A stretch of 64,000 nt of DNA, from NCBI GenBank assembly GCA_026390285.1, contig JAPLGH010000046.1, positions 1 through 64,000 of the forward strand, read 5' to 3'. The translations under genes were made by a program, and so were the position numbers. This DNA comes from Caldisericota bacterium. GTDB lineage: Bacteria > Caldisericota > Caldisericia > Cryosericales > Cryosericaceae. Below, in pieces: positions 43,300 to 51,980 of this stretch (positions within the stretch are counted from its first letter, which is position 1; every line of letters starts with the position of its first letter). Below the pieces are notes generated by a model that saw only the letters and a program-made list of their open reading frames with translations, was not told where the DNA came from and did not search any database.

Positions 43300-44160
43300 T
43301 CAAAAAATCCCTCGACAGGACCGAGATATCTGTGTTCTGAATGCCGCGAAGGCGATGCCCTTGAGTGCATCGGGGTTTTCGACGGGTGCGTCAGATCCAA
43401 AGTTGAGCTCTGCGCCGCTCTCGAGCAATGATTTGAAGGCATACGAACGAGGATGCGGCGTGGGGAAGACTGTCTTCAGCTTCCCGATATCGAGGTCGAG
43501 GTGCGAGGGCTGCACGGATGCCGTGATCCCGAGGTTCGCGAAGCGTTCCACATCCTGGGGGCGCAGGAACTGGGCGTGTTCTATGCGGTGATGGGCATGT
43601 CCCTTGGAGACTGTAACGCCGGCTTGTTCGAACGCATCCAGAACCTCCTTGTTCGCCCTGTCCCCGATGGCATGGGTCCATATCCACAAGCCGTTCTCGT
43701 CTGCCTTGCGAAATCGGTCCGCCAGCCAGTCCACTGATTCATAGGTATGGTAGCCATAGTTGTCAGGTTCTCCCGGCCATGGCTTCTCCATGTAGGCGGT
43801 CCGGGAACCGAGTGAACCGTCGGCGAAGGCCTTGATGCCTCCGAGTGTACTGGCGAAACCGAGGACCTGTGCGTTCCTGCTGGAGGCCATCGCCTGAACG
43901 TCGTCATTGCCGCCGGTATGGTCGATGATTCCATTTCGCAAGTACAGGGCATCACCCGTCTGTGTCCACCATCCGCCCAGCGACACCGTCTCCCACGCAC
44001 GAGATGACGGTTGCGAGCTCGACAACAGGCCGAGTGTGCAGCTGAAGGACATGGTTGACGGCTTCCACACTGTCACGGCGCGTGTCGACACGCGTTCCAT
44101 CCAGGTCGAACAAGTTGGGGTCGAATACAGGTATTCTCTCTTGCAGCAAAGCGTTGCATA
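43300..44160 (-). pseudogene. Amidohydrolase (YtcJ-like, amidohydrolase_3) remnant
   Basis: About 230 codons in one frame match the catalytic half of YtcJ-type metal-dependent amidohydrolases: STLGGIKAFADGSLGSRTAY, IWTHAIGDRANKEVLDAFEQ, HHRIEHAQFL, SVQPSHLDLD and FGSDAPVENPDALKGI. The N-terminal third is missing or scrambled (a few family-like residues lie in another frame near 44060-44140), and the C terminus is cut soon after ALKGI. No usable start is present, so this is a decayed gene between two K+ transport units. Confidence 0.8.
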
Positions 44161-44187
44161 TGATTCCTGCAAGGATATACTTCCCTC

Positions 44188-45609
44188 GTGACAAGCCACG
44201 GGAAATCTGACATGACGGGTACGACCACTCCGGAACAGAGACGAATTGGTCTGTTGTCGGGGACTGTACCCACAAGTCCTGCTCAGCGCATTCTCCTGAG
44301 TTTCATGATCGTCATTCTTGTCGGAACCTTCTTCCTTCTTCTGCCGCAGTCGAACACCGGCGTCCACCCCGGTTTTCTCAGGGCCCTCTTCACAGCTACC
44401 AGTGCCACCTGCGTGACAGGTCTGGTCGTCTTCGATACCGGTTCCTTCTGGTCGAAGTCCGGTCAGGTGGTGATCCTCCTGCTCATCCAGATTGGTGGAC
44501 TCGGGTACATGGTCCTGACGACGACGCTCATGGCGGCCTTTCGCAACTCGAGGCTCCGCGTGCGCCAGACCGGTGACTTTCGCGAGAGCGTTGCCGCACC
44601 ATCGCACCGCGATCCCCGCAGTTTCGCCCGCCTCATCGCATCCACGGTGATCATCTGCGAAGGACTGGGAACCCTGCTCCTTTCCCTCCGCTTCCTCCGC
44701 GACATGCCAGCGGGCAAGGCTGTCTGGAATGGCATTTTCACGAGCGTGAGCGCTTTCTGCAATGCCGGCTTCGACGTTCTGGGCCGAGGAATGACGAGTT
44801 TCGAGACCTATGCGGGCGACATCACGGTCAACCTGGTCGTGCCCGTGCTCATCATCCTGGGCGGCCTGGGCTTTCTTGTCATCGATGAGCTCAGGAACCA
44901 CCTTTCACGCACACGGCACGAGAGACTTTCGACCCATGCCAGGACGGTCCTGGCCATCTCGGCAGCCCTCGTCGTGGGTGGAGCTGTCCTAATCTTCATA
45001 CTGGAAAGTATAAACCCTGGGGTGTTCGCATCCCTGTCTCTGAAGGAACGTGTCCTGACGTCCTGGTTCCAGTCGGTGACGGCAAGAACGGCCGGCTTCA
45101 ACACCCTGCGACTTGGTGACATGCATTCCAGTTCCCTGATGCTCATCATCGTCCTCATGTTCATTGGTGCTTCTCCCGGCGGTACCGGCGGCGGCGTGAA
45201 AACGACCACGTTTGCTGTCGTCGCTGCGTTCGTCTGGAGTTCAATCATCGGCTCAGACCAGACACACCTCGGCAACAGGGGCGTCTACGCGGAAAGCGTC
45301 AAGAAAGCTGTTGTCGTATCCGCCCTCAGCTTGGTTGTCGTCTTTGGCGGGACGTTCCTGCTTGCCGTGATGGATGGGCACAGGTTTTCCACGCTCGCTC
45401 TCCTGTTCGAGACCACGTCGGCGTTCGGCACGGTCGGCCTGAGCACAGGGATCACGCCTGACCTGTCGGCCGGCTCCAAGATCGTGCTCATCGCGACAAT
45501 GCTGGCAGGACGTATCGGGGTTCTCGGGGCCATGTTGACACTGCTTGCTCCCGTACGCAAGTTCGAACGTCGGGTTCACTTCGCTGAAGACGACGTCGCC
45601 ATAGGATAG
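44188..45609 (+). CDS. ktrB: KtrB/TrkH-family potassium uptake channel subunit
   Basis: A 473-residue membrane protein of the KtrB type: LFTATSATCVTGLVVFDTGS, SVSAFCNAGFDVLGRG, SVTARTAGFNTLRL and TTSAFGTVGLSTGIT are the four pore loops. The N-terminal extension MTSHGKSDMTGTTTPEQRR is hydrophilic. The start could be GTG at 44188 or ATG at 44212, with weak ribosome sites for both. It is paired with the single TrkA-like protein downstream. Confidence 0.9.
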   Translation: MTSHGKSDMTGTTTPEQRRIGLLSGTVPTSPAQRILLSFMIVILVGTFFLLLPQSNTGVHPGFLRALFTATSATCVTGLVVFDTGSFWSKSGQVVILLLIQIGGLGYMVLTTTLMAAFRNSRLRVRQTGDFRESVAAPSHRDPRSFARLIASTVIICEGLGTLLLSLRFLRDMPAGKAVWNGIFTSVSAFCNAGFDVLGRGMTSFETYAGDITVNLVVPVLIILGGLGFLVIDELRNHLSRTRHERLSTHARTVLAISAALVVGGAVLIFILESINPGVFASLSLKERVLTSWFQSVTARTAGFNTLRLGDMHSSSLMLIIVLMFIGASPGGTGGGVKTTTFAVVAAFVWSSIIGSDQTHLGNRGVYAESVKKAVVVSALSLVVVFGGTFLLAVMDGHRFSTLALLFETTSAFGTVGLSTGITPDLSAGSKIVLIATMLAGRIGVLGAMLTLLAPVRKFERRVHFAEDDVAIG

Positions 45610-45621
45610 GAGGCAGGTACC

Positions 45622-46281
45622 ATGAAACCACAGATAGGTGTCGTCGGTCTTGGAAAGTTTGGAAGGTCATGCGCGATCCGTCTGGCTGAACTGGGATTCG
45701 AGGTTCTGGCGATCGACGAAACGCAGGCCAACGTCGACAGCATCAAAGATGACGTCGCCCTCGCCGTCGTCGCAGATACGACGGACCCAGCTGAACTCGA
45801 TGCCGCAGGCATCACCAACTGTGACACGGTGGTCCTGACCATCGGAGCAGAAATTGAGCACAGCGTCCTTACCGCCGTGGTCCTCAAGGAGATGGGCATA
45901 CGCCACCTCGTGGCAAGAGCATCGTCCGAACTGCACGGCAGGCTGCTTTCTCGCATCGGCGCCGATCAGATCGTCTTTCCTGAACACGATATGGCCATTC
46001 GTCTCGCCAACAGGCTCAGCCTTTCCAGCCTCTACGATTTCCTGGAGTCGTCTCCCGATTACGACATCCTCGAGTTTCCCATTTCTCACGGCGCAGAGGG
46101 CAAGACGCTCCGGGACCTCGACTACCGCGCCCGCTTCGAGCTCAACGTGGTCGGTATTCGGCGTGGAGGAGAGATCTTGATTACGCTTCACTCCGACGAC
46201 GTCCTCGAACCCGGCGACCGCCTCATCATCCTGGGGAGTGTCGCGAACCTGCACCGGTTCGCCAGCCAGACCCGCTTGTGA
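45622..46281 (+). CDS. ktrA: KtrA-type K+ channel regulator (RCK protein)
   Basis: A 219-residue RCK protein: IGVVGLGKFGRSCAIRLAEL, GFEVLAIDETQANVDSIKD, and an RCK_C domain ending EPGDRLIILGSV. AGGAGG lies 8 nt upstream. It forms the cytosolic ring on KtrB. Its stop overlaps the next GTG start as GTGA. Confidence 0.9.
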   Translation: MKPQIGVVGLGKFGRSCAIRLAELGFEVLAIDETQANVDSIKDDVALAVVADTTDPAELDAAGITNCDTVVLTIGAEIEHSVLTAVVLKEMGIRHLVARASSELHGRLLSRIGADQIVFPEHDMAIRLANRLSLSSLYDFLESSPDYDILEFPISHGAEGKTLRDLDYRARFELNVVGIRRGGEILITLHSDDVLEPGDRLIILGSVANLHRFASQTRL

Positions 46282-47924
46282 CGCATCAGACCCCTCCGTA
46301 CCGTTTCAGCTGCTCAGCACTGCGTCTGGTAGCCGCCATAGTCGTTCTGGCATTACTGACGAGCACAACCGGGTGTGCGGCTCCGGGACGCCAGGTCGTC
46401 GCCATCGGCTCCTACGACATGACCGAGGTCGACCATCTGCTGAGCTCGGCTGCGCCCGCTGCACGCGGCATGGCCCTGGTCGTCGTGAAGGATGGGAAGG
46501 TCATCGAGAGCACGGGCTACGACAAATTCGGCCCCGGGACAGTCGTGGACATTGGTTCCGCTTCACGCTGGCTGGCCGCGGCAGCGATGATGACCCTGGT
46601 GGACGAGGGCATGCTTGTACTGGACGACCCCGTGTCCAAGTATCTACCTGAATTCACTGGTGAGAAAGCAGACATCACTATACGACAATTGTGGTCCCAT
46701 GATTCCGGACTTCCGATAGCAGACGCCTCCATCGCTGACCGGACACTGACGCTGGAAGAATGTGTCAAACGTATTGCCACCGGACCCATGCCCTCTCTGC
46801 CCGGTACCACGGTGAGCGACGGGTCCGTTTCCATCCAAGTCGGAGCCCGTGTCTGTGAGGTTGTCAGCGGAATGGCGTGGCAGGAGTTCTTCCGTGTCCG
46901 TATCGCCGAGCCTCTCGGCATGACCAGTACGTCGTTCAACCTCATGGGGTTCAACCGGAATCCAGATGTGGCCGGCGGAGCACGTTCGACCTCAGAAGAC
47001 TATGCCCGATTCCTGACCATGCTCCTGCAAGACGGTGTCTGGTCTGGCAAGCGTATTCTCTCAGCAGAGGCTGTCGCCCAGATCGAGCAGGACCAGGCTC
47101 CCGCATCTGCAATCATCTCGACTCCATACACCACAGTCACGTCGCTTCTCCCCTCGACGAGCCGTGCCCGTCCAGGGCTGGGTATGTGGCGCGAGGAGAC
47201 CGACCCCGTCACTGGAACCCTCCTGATCGCCTCCTGCCCAGGCACCTACGGGTTTACCCCATGGATCGACTACAGGCTGAATCTCGCAGGCGTCCTCTCC
47301 ATGAGGTACGACCCGGCCAAGGCCGCCTATGACATCATGCGCGTGCGCCAGCTAGTGCCCCAGGCCATTGCCGCGGGACCCCGCTTCAAGGACGTTCCCG
47401 CAACGTCATGGGCTTTCGCCGCAGTCGCCGACCTGAGCGCCCGGGGCCTCGTCACCGGGTATGAAGACGGCAAGTTCCATCCGGACGACGCGGTGACGCG
47501 AGCAGAGTATGCCAAGCTTGTCTGCAGTGCCCTGGGCGTCGAGCCGGACACCGTGACCTCCGACCCCTTCAAGGATGTCACATCGTCTTACTGGACAGCA
47601 GGCTATGTCGCTGCGGCTGTCCGCAAGGGATGGCTGACCGGGTCCCCCGGAGGGCTGTTCAAACCGGAGGAGCCCGTCAGCAAGGGGCAGGCCCTTGCCA
47701 TCATAGCCCGTTCACAGAGTTGGAACGACAAGGCAACCCTCCCCTATGCAGACGTCCAGCCCGACTACTGGGCTCACGCGTTCATCGAAGCCTGCTTCGT
47801 GAGGGGCATCATCAGAAATCCCGATCCCGGCGTCGAATCCGGTGGAAAGCTGAGTCCCGAGGCCAATTGCACACGTGCCCAGGCATGCGTTCTCCTCAGC
47901 CGCCTGTTGGCTCCGAAACCCTGA
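46278..47924 (+). CDS. Cell-surface serine-hydrolase homologue with three SLH repeats, probably inactive
   Basis: A 548-residue protein: hydrophobic signal with lipobox-like TSTTGCAAP, a beta-lactamase/penicillin-binding-like domain (about 45-355), then three S-layer homology repeats opening FKDVPATSWAFAAVADLSAR, FKDVTSSYWTAGYVAAAVRK and YADVQPDYWAHAFIEACFVR. The nucleophile motif reads SASR, not SxxK, and the YxN motif is replaced by VSDGSVS, so classical catalysis is unlikely. It would sit in the cell envelope and bind a secondary wall polymer through SLH. The GTG start overlaps ktrA by 4 nt. Confidence 0.8.
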   Translation: MTHQTPPYRFSCSALRLVAAIVVLALLTSTTGCAAPGRQVVAIGSYDMTEVDHLLSSAAPAARGMALVVVKDGKVIESTGYDKFGPGTVVDIGSASRWLAAAAMMTLVDEGMLVLDDPVSKYLPEFTGEKADITIRQLWSHDSGLPIADASIADRTLTLEECVKRIATGPMPSLPGTTVSDGSVSIQVGARVCEVVSGMAWQEFFRVRIAEPLGMTSTSFNLMGFNRNPDVAGGARSTSEDYARFLTMLLQDGVWSGKRILSAEAVAQIEQDQAPASAIISTPYTTVTSLLPSTSRARPGLGMWREETDPVTGTLLIASCPGTYGFTPWIDYRLNLAGVLSMRYDPAKAAYDIMRVRQLVPQAIAAGPRFKDVPATSWAFAAVADLSARGLVTGYEDGKFHPDDAVTRAEYAKLVCSALGVEPDTVTSDPFKDVTSSYWTAGYVAAAVRKGWLTGSPGGLFKPEEPVSKGQALAIIARSQSWNDKATLPYADVQPDYWAHAFIEACFVRGIIRNPDPGVESGGKLSPEANCTRAQACVLLSRLLAPKP

Positions 47925-47940
47925 CCCTCCGTTGATAACT

Positions 47941-47967
47941 GCAACATTGGGATTGTCCCAATGCTGC
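47941..47967. terminator. Hairpin after the SLH gene
   Basis: CATTGGGA with TCCCAATG and a 3-nt loop, extended by GCA/TGC with one mismatch. There is no U-tract. It lies 16 nt after the stop codon. Confidence 0.5.
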
Positions 47968-48046
47968 TATGTTACAACAACTAGGGCTGTCCCCTGTTAC
48001 AAGATTGCTCCGGGGCATTGCAGGTGCAGATCGCCGGGTTGGACAG

Positions 48047-48346
48047 CTAGTCATCTTGGTCGTCCGGTGCCTCGTCCGCTTCTTCCTCTTCCTTTTCCTC
48101 GTCGTCCCAGTCGGTGCCCGTGTCGGCAAGGTCGTCAAGGATATCCTGAAGGTCGTCCAGCCGGTCCATCAGATCGTCAATCTCATCATCCGACAGGCTG
48201 GACGCATCTATCTGTTCATATGCCTCATCAAGCTGTGCACGCAGGCGTGCTACCTCTTCCACTGTAACGTTGTCTTCGTCCAGCTCGCTGACTTCCAGTT
48301 CAAGCGCACCGACTATTCCCTCGAGCCGTACTCTCTCATCGTCCAT
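48047..48346 (-). CDS. Small acidic coiled-coil protein
   Basis: A 99-residue, very acidic protein. Residues 1-75 are heptad-like (LRAQLDEAYEQIDASS, LMDRLDDLQDILDDL) and the tail is almost all Asp/Glu. No family recognised. No signal peptide. Possibly a scaffold or charge-rich chaperone; function unknown. Confidence 0.6.
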   Translation of the reverse strand: MDDERVRLEGIVGALELEVSELDEDNVTVEEVARLRAQLDEAYEQIDASSLSDDEIDDLMDRLDDLQDILDDLADTGTDWDDEEKEEEEADEAPDDQDD

Positions 48347-48432
48347 GACTGCCTCCCATCAAGAAATGTGGGTGTGATGCCGGCACTATAGAGGAAACGC
48401 CCCGCGTTTCAAGTCCCCGACAAGAAATGCCA

Positions 48433-48458
48433 GGCGGCCGGGCAAAAGCCTGGCCGCC
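48433..48458 (-). terminator. Terminator of the DUF4342 gene
   Basis: GGCGGCCGGGC with GCCTGGCCGCC around an AAAA loop, one G-T pair. It lies 23 nt after the stop codon on the minus strand. Confidence 0.65.
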
Positions 48459-48480
48459 CGCAAACATCAGCAAGAACAGA

Positions 48481-48783
48481 CTACTGTGGGGGTGTTCCGC
48501 TCTTGTCGACAGACGAGCCTTCGACCGTCGGTTTTGTCGGCACGTCGACAAGCTCGACCGTGATGGTGTAGGACGCCGCCAAGGCGGCGACCGCCCCGAT
48601 GGCCGCCCACACGGGAAGCAGGACCGCACCCACGACGCCTGCGGTAAGTGGAATCTCGAACAGCGTGACGCCATCCTTGTCTTTGATCGTGATACGTCGG
48701 ACATTGCCCTGGTGGACCAGGTCCCTCACCTGCTGCAGCAGCTTCTCGCCGCTGACCTTGAACTCTTCCGTTCGATTGCTCAT
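48481..48783 (-). CDS. DUF4342-family membrane protein
   Basis: A 100-residue protein. EEFKVSGEKLLQQVRDLVHQ, NVRRITIKDKDGVTLFEIPL and TAGVVGAVLLPVWAAIGAVA are the DUF4342 pattern: a short cytosolic domain, one membrane hairpin and a short tail. Function is unknown in the family. GGAG lies upstream of the ATG. Confidence 0.8.
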   Translation of the reverse strand: MSNRTEEFKVSGEKLLQQVRDLVHQGNVRRITIKDKDGVTLFEIPLTAGVVGAVLLPVWAAIGAVAALAASYTITVELVDVPTKPTVEGSSVDKSGTPPQ

Positions 48784-48956
48784 TGCTCATCTCCTTTGAT
48801 ATTGTTGCCAATTCGCGGGACCGCCGCACTGCGCCAGTCCTGTCGTCACTTTGTTTACGCGGGTCAAGGAGTTGGGGTTACATCGACGCTGGTACGGCTG
48901 CGTCGTGAGGCTATACTACATGTAGACGCGGCTTCACCGCGGAAGGGAGGAAGCTC

Positions 48957-49850
48957 ATGGAGAAACGACCATTTGGCAAGACCGGTGTCGAACTCCCGAT
49001 CCTGAGCCTCGGATGTCAGCGGCTGGTGGACGAAGAGGGCTGCAGCCAGGACCAGGCTGCTGCAATCCTCGAACGGGCCCTGAAGCGCGGTGTATGGTAC
49101 TTTGACACAGCGCCGACCTATTCGGAGGGCGAAAGCGAACGGCGTGTCGGGCTGGTGGCAATCAGGCACCACGCGGACATGTGGATAGCGACCAAGGTCA
49201 ATGAGGTCACGCGGGACGGTGCCCGCCGGCAGCTCGAGGCGAGCCTCGACCGGCTGCAGACCGACCACGTGGAAGAAGTGCGTCTGCACAACATCTTCAG
49301 CTTTGACCGGCTGGATGCCATGACCGGCAAGGATGGGGCGCTTCAGGCCCTGATTGAAGCGCGGGACGAGGGTCTGGTACGGTTCATCAGTATTTCGGGG
49401 CACGCGGATCCACAGGTATTGCTGGAGGCTATTCGGCGCTTCCCCTTCGACACTGCCCTGTGCGCCGTCTCAGCGCTGGACCACTTCATCTACAGCTTCG
49501 CAGAGGAATTTCTGCCATTTGCGCTCCAGAAATGCATGGGCATCGTCGGCATGAAGGTCCTGGGCTACAAGGCCTTGGCCGGCGACTGGCAACGGGCGTT
49601 GCGGTACAGCATGGGTCTGCCGGTTACCACTGTCATTGCCGGCTGCTCCACGATCGAACAGCTGGACAGCGACATCGACCTCGCCGAGAACTTCGTGGCG
49701 ATGACCAGCATCGAGCGTCTGGCGTTCTTCCGCGACATCCTGCCGATGGTCACGCCACAGAATATGCCCTGGAAGTCCAGAGACTGGTCACGCAAGGAAT
49801 GGATAGAACGGAGAGAACCATTTGGACTGACACGCACCGGCTGCCAGTAG
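48957..49850 (+). CDS. Aldo/keto reductase
   Basis: A 297-residue TIM-barrel NAD(P)H-dependent oxidoreductase. Catalytic residues of the family are in place: FDTAPTYSEGESE (Asp and Tyr), ATKV (Lys) and RLHNI (His). The C terminus lacks the cysteine cluster of the ferredoxin-containing AKRs. GGGAGG lies about 8 nt upstream. The substrate is unknown. Confidence 0.88.
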   Translation: MEKRPFGKTGVELPILSLGCQRLVDEEGCSQDQAAAILERALKRGVWYFDTAPTYSEGESERRVGLVAIRHHADMWIATKVNEVTRDGARRQLEASLDRLQTDHVEEVRLHNIFSFDRLDAMTGKDGALQALIEARDEGLVRFISISGHADPQVLLEAIRRFPFDTALCAVSALDHFIYSFAEEFLPFALQKCMGIVGMKVLGYKALAGDWQRALRYSMGLPVTTVIAGCSTIEQLDSDIDLAENFVAMTSIERLAFFRDILPMVTPQNMPWKSRDWSRKEWIERREPFGLTRTGCQ

Positions 49851-49975
49851 TGGTAAGCGGCATCGATATACACTTCACCGGTGACGCCGTCCTTGACGAC
49901 GCGACCCGGGTGCACGTCGACCACTTCCTCGGTTGTTGCCGAGAGGGTACTCAACGCATGGTGAGGCCATTATGA
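49850..49975 (+). CDS. Possible 41-residue ORF between AKR and GNAT genes
   Basis: A GTG overlapping the AKR stop (TAGTG) opens a frame VVSGIDIHFTGDAVLDDATR, then VHVDHFLGCCREGTQRMVRP and Leu, whose stop overlaps the next ATG. Both overlaps suggest coding, but no ribosome site is evident and no family is known. Confidence 0.3.
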   Translation: MVSGIDIHFTGDAVLDDATRVHVDHFLGCCREGTQRMVRPL

Positions 49976-50769
49976 GCGCAACAAGGATTCTTCCGGTAGC
50001 AGTACGCAACGCAGGCGACCTCGCCACGATCTGTGCAGGAGAAGGCGCGAAGTCCGATCCACTGTGGGAACGGGCGACCAAGGCCAAGAGACAGTGGGTC
50101 CGCGACCGTCTCGTCGAGCTGGGCACGTTTGCCTGGGTCGCCTACAACGGTGCCGACCCGATCGGCATGATCCAGTGTCATCCCGACCGCGACGCGGCCG
50201 GCGTAGGCGTGGCGGTCATCGACTGCATCTGGGTGCCCAAGAAGTCCCGGTGGGGACGCGGCATCGGCAGTAAGCTTTTGGCAGAGGTCGAGGCGACCAT
50301 GCAGCGCCAGCACCGCTGGTTCGACGGCAAGCCGGCCAACGGCATGGCTGCTATGGCCTTCCATGGCGAGGCCGAGGGTCAACAGTCCGCCGAATCGTTC
50401 TATCTGCACCACGGGTTCGCGCATGTCCCCGGCGATCCGGACCTGATGTTCAAGCCCTTCCTGCCGGAAACCGTGTGGACACCAACTCCGCGAACTTTGA
50501 CAACACCGACATCTCTGCCCGACGACCAGGCACGCGTCACGGTCCTGCTCGGACCACTGTCCTGTCCGTTCCAGTACCGTATCCTCAGCCAGACCGGCAT
50601 GTATGTCGCCGAGAAGCTCGGCATGCCAGTCGTAGAATTGGACGCCGCAGGAGATCCTGAGGGCTACCTGGCCCGCGGAGGCCGGCCTGGCATCCTTGTG
50701 AAGGGTCGCCTGCTGGAACACGACCTTTGGCAGCGTGAGAAGCTCGACCAGGAGCTAGCCGGGTTGTAG
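49972..50769 (+). CDS. GNAT-family N-acetyltransferase with C-terminal extension
   Basis: A 265-residue protein. Residues about 60-165 are a GNAT domain with a WVPKKSRWGRGIGSKLLAEV acetyl-CoA loop (RGIGSK) and an SFYLHHGF strand. The last 80 residues (VTVLLGPLSCPFQYRILSQT, then a domain ending KGRLLEHDLWQREKL) resemble a thioredoxin-like or YoaP C-terminal domain. YoaP-like proteins combine these two parts. GTGAGG lies 5 nt upstream. Confidence 0.75.
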   Translation: MSATRILPVAVRNAGDLATICAGEGAKSDPLWERATKAKRQWVRDRLVELGTFAWVAYNGADPIGMIQCHPDRDAAGVGVAVIDCIWVPKKSRWGRGIGSKLLAEVEATMQRQHRWFDGKPANGMAAMAFHGEAEGQQSAESFYLHHGFAHVPGDPDLMFKPFLPETVWTPTPRTLTTPTSLPDDQARVTVLLGPLSCPFQYRILSQTGMYVAEKLGMPVVELDAAGDPEGYLARGGRPGILVKGRLLEHDLWQREKLDQELAGL

Positions 50770-50854
50770 GATGCCCCGAAAGGACCGTGTACGCGTCATC
50801 GGATCCCCGCGCAGCGGGGCTCTCTCTTGTCCAGGAGCGACGTCGGAATCGGGT

Positions 50855-51841
50855 TCAGTTCGCAGGGATGCCAAACAGTGGCCCCGTTGTCGTCCGGAGC
50901 ACGTCGGTTTTGGGGATGACGTACGATATGCCGTCCACGTACTGCGGCAGACCAGGGAAGGGGACCGATTCCACGTCTGCGTACGCTACGTCCTTGTAGG
51001 TCATGCCGATACGCGCCATGACGCTGAACGACATGTCGGTCGTCACCGCCGCCTGCACGGCGCGGATGATGGCAGGCAGGCGCAGCAGCGTCCGCACATC
51101 TTTCGTCTGATCGATGATGGCCGCCAGGAGCTTCTTCTGGCGCGCCACCCGCCCGTGATCTTCGCCAGACCAGGTGCCAAAATCCCCGATGGCATCCATC
51201 CTGAACCGCGCATACTCCAGCGCCTGCTCGCCATCGAGATGCTGGACCCCAGGCTGCAGGTCGATGAGCACGTCGACCGCCTTGTAAAGCATCCTCTCCT
51301 CGACGTCGATGGTTACGCCGCCCAGAGCGTCGATGATGGCGGCAAACCCTCCGAAATCAGTCTTGACCGTGTAGTCGATGCGGAGCCCCGGCAACAGGTC
51401 CGTTTCGATGGTATCAACCAAGAGGCTGGTCCCGCCGCCCCGATAGTATCCGCTGGACGCCTGGTTCAGCTTGTTGATGCCATGGCCGGGAATCGTGACG
51501 CGCGTATCACGTGGAAAGGACAGCAGGCGTACATGCTTCGTTGCCGGATCCAAGCGCACTAGGATGATCGTGTCCGCGCGCCCCGGGTCACTCTGCTCGC
51601 GCGAGTCGGCCCCAAGCAACAGGATATTGAGTGGCTTGTCGAGGTCGGGCTGGGGCTGGAGAGGTATCGGGGGCACCACGCGCTGTGCAGGGGGTGGATG
51701 ATCGACAGCGCCAGCCAGGGAGTCATCAGTGACGAGAGAGTATGCGGGCACAGCACGAGACACAGCGACGATACCGGCAAGCAGCGCCGCTATCGCCAGT
51801 AGTGCCATAATCATATGCAAGGTGTGCTTCTGTACGCTCAT
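50855..51841 (-). CDS. LytR-CpsA-Psr (LCP) family wall-polymer ligase
   Basis: A 328-residue membrane-anchored protein: one N-terminal helix (MIMALLAIAALLAGIVAVS), then NILLLGADSREQSDPGRADT, ILVRLDPATKHVRLLSFPRD, TFGGF-like VKTDFGGFAAIIDALGGV and LDGEQALEYARFR, the LCP signature set with Asp and Arg residues of the polyprenyl-phosphate site. It attaches glycopolymers to peptidoglycan outside the membrane, and the presence of SLH proteins in this genome gives it a likely purpose. Confidence 0.88.
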   Translation of the reverse strand: MSVQKHTLHMIMALLAIAALLAGIVAVSRAVPAYSLVTDDSLAGAVDHPPPAQRVVPPIPLQPQPDLDKPLNILLLGADSREQSDPGRADTIILVRLDPATKHVRLLSFPRDTRVTIPGHGINKLNQASSGYYRGGGTSLLVDTIETDLLPGLRIDYTVKTDFGGFAAIIDALGGVTIDVEERMLYKAVDVLIDLQPGVQHLDGEQALEYARFRMDAIGDFGTWSGEDHGRVARQKKLLAAIIDQTKDVRTLLRLPAIIRAVQAAVTTDMSFSVMARIGMTYKDVAYADVESVPFPGLPQYVDGISYVIPKTDVLRTTTGPLFGIPAN

Positions 51842-51850
51842 GGGGTCAAG

Positions 51851-51952
51851 CTATTGCTTCGCTCCAAGCCAGCTGCCCAGCAGGAGCATGCAACCTCCCA
51901 GGACGACGCCCGCGACCAGTTCCACAAACGTGGTGTGCAGTGACTGGTTCAT
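51851..51952 (-). CDS. Possible small single-helix membrane protein before the LCP gene
   Basis: Thirty-three codons, MNQSLHTTFVELVAGVVLGG, CMLLLGSWLGAKQ, ending 9 nt before the LCP start. One membrane helix. The ribosome site is weak. It probably shares the transcript with the LCP gene if real. Confidence 0.4.
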   Translation of the reverse strand: MNQSLHTTFVELVAGVVLGGCMLLLGSWLGAKQ

Positions 51953-51980
51953 AGACACGTCACGCTCCACTACCCAGCAC

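Noticed and set aside
43300..44901. 533-codon minus-strand ORF read as one protein
   Set aside because: Only the 3' part matches an amidohydrolase. The 5' half is antisense to the KtrB gene and has no family features, so it is not one gene.
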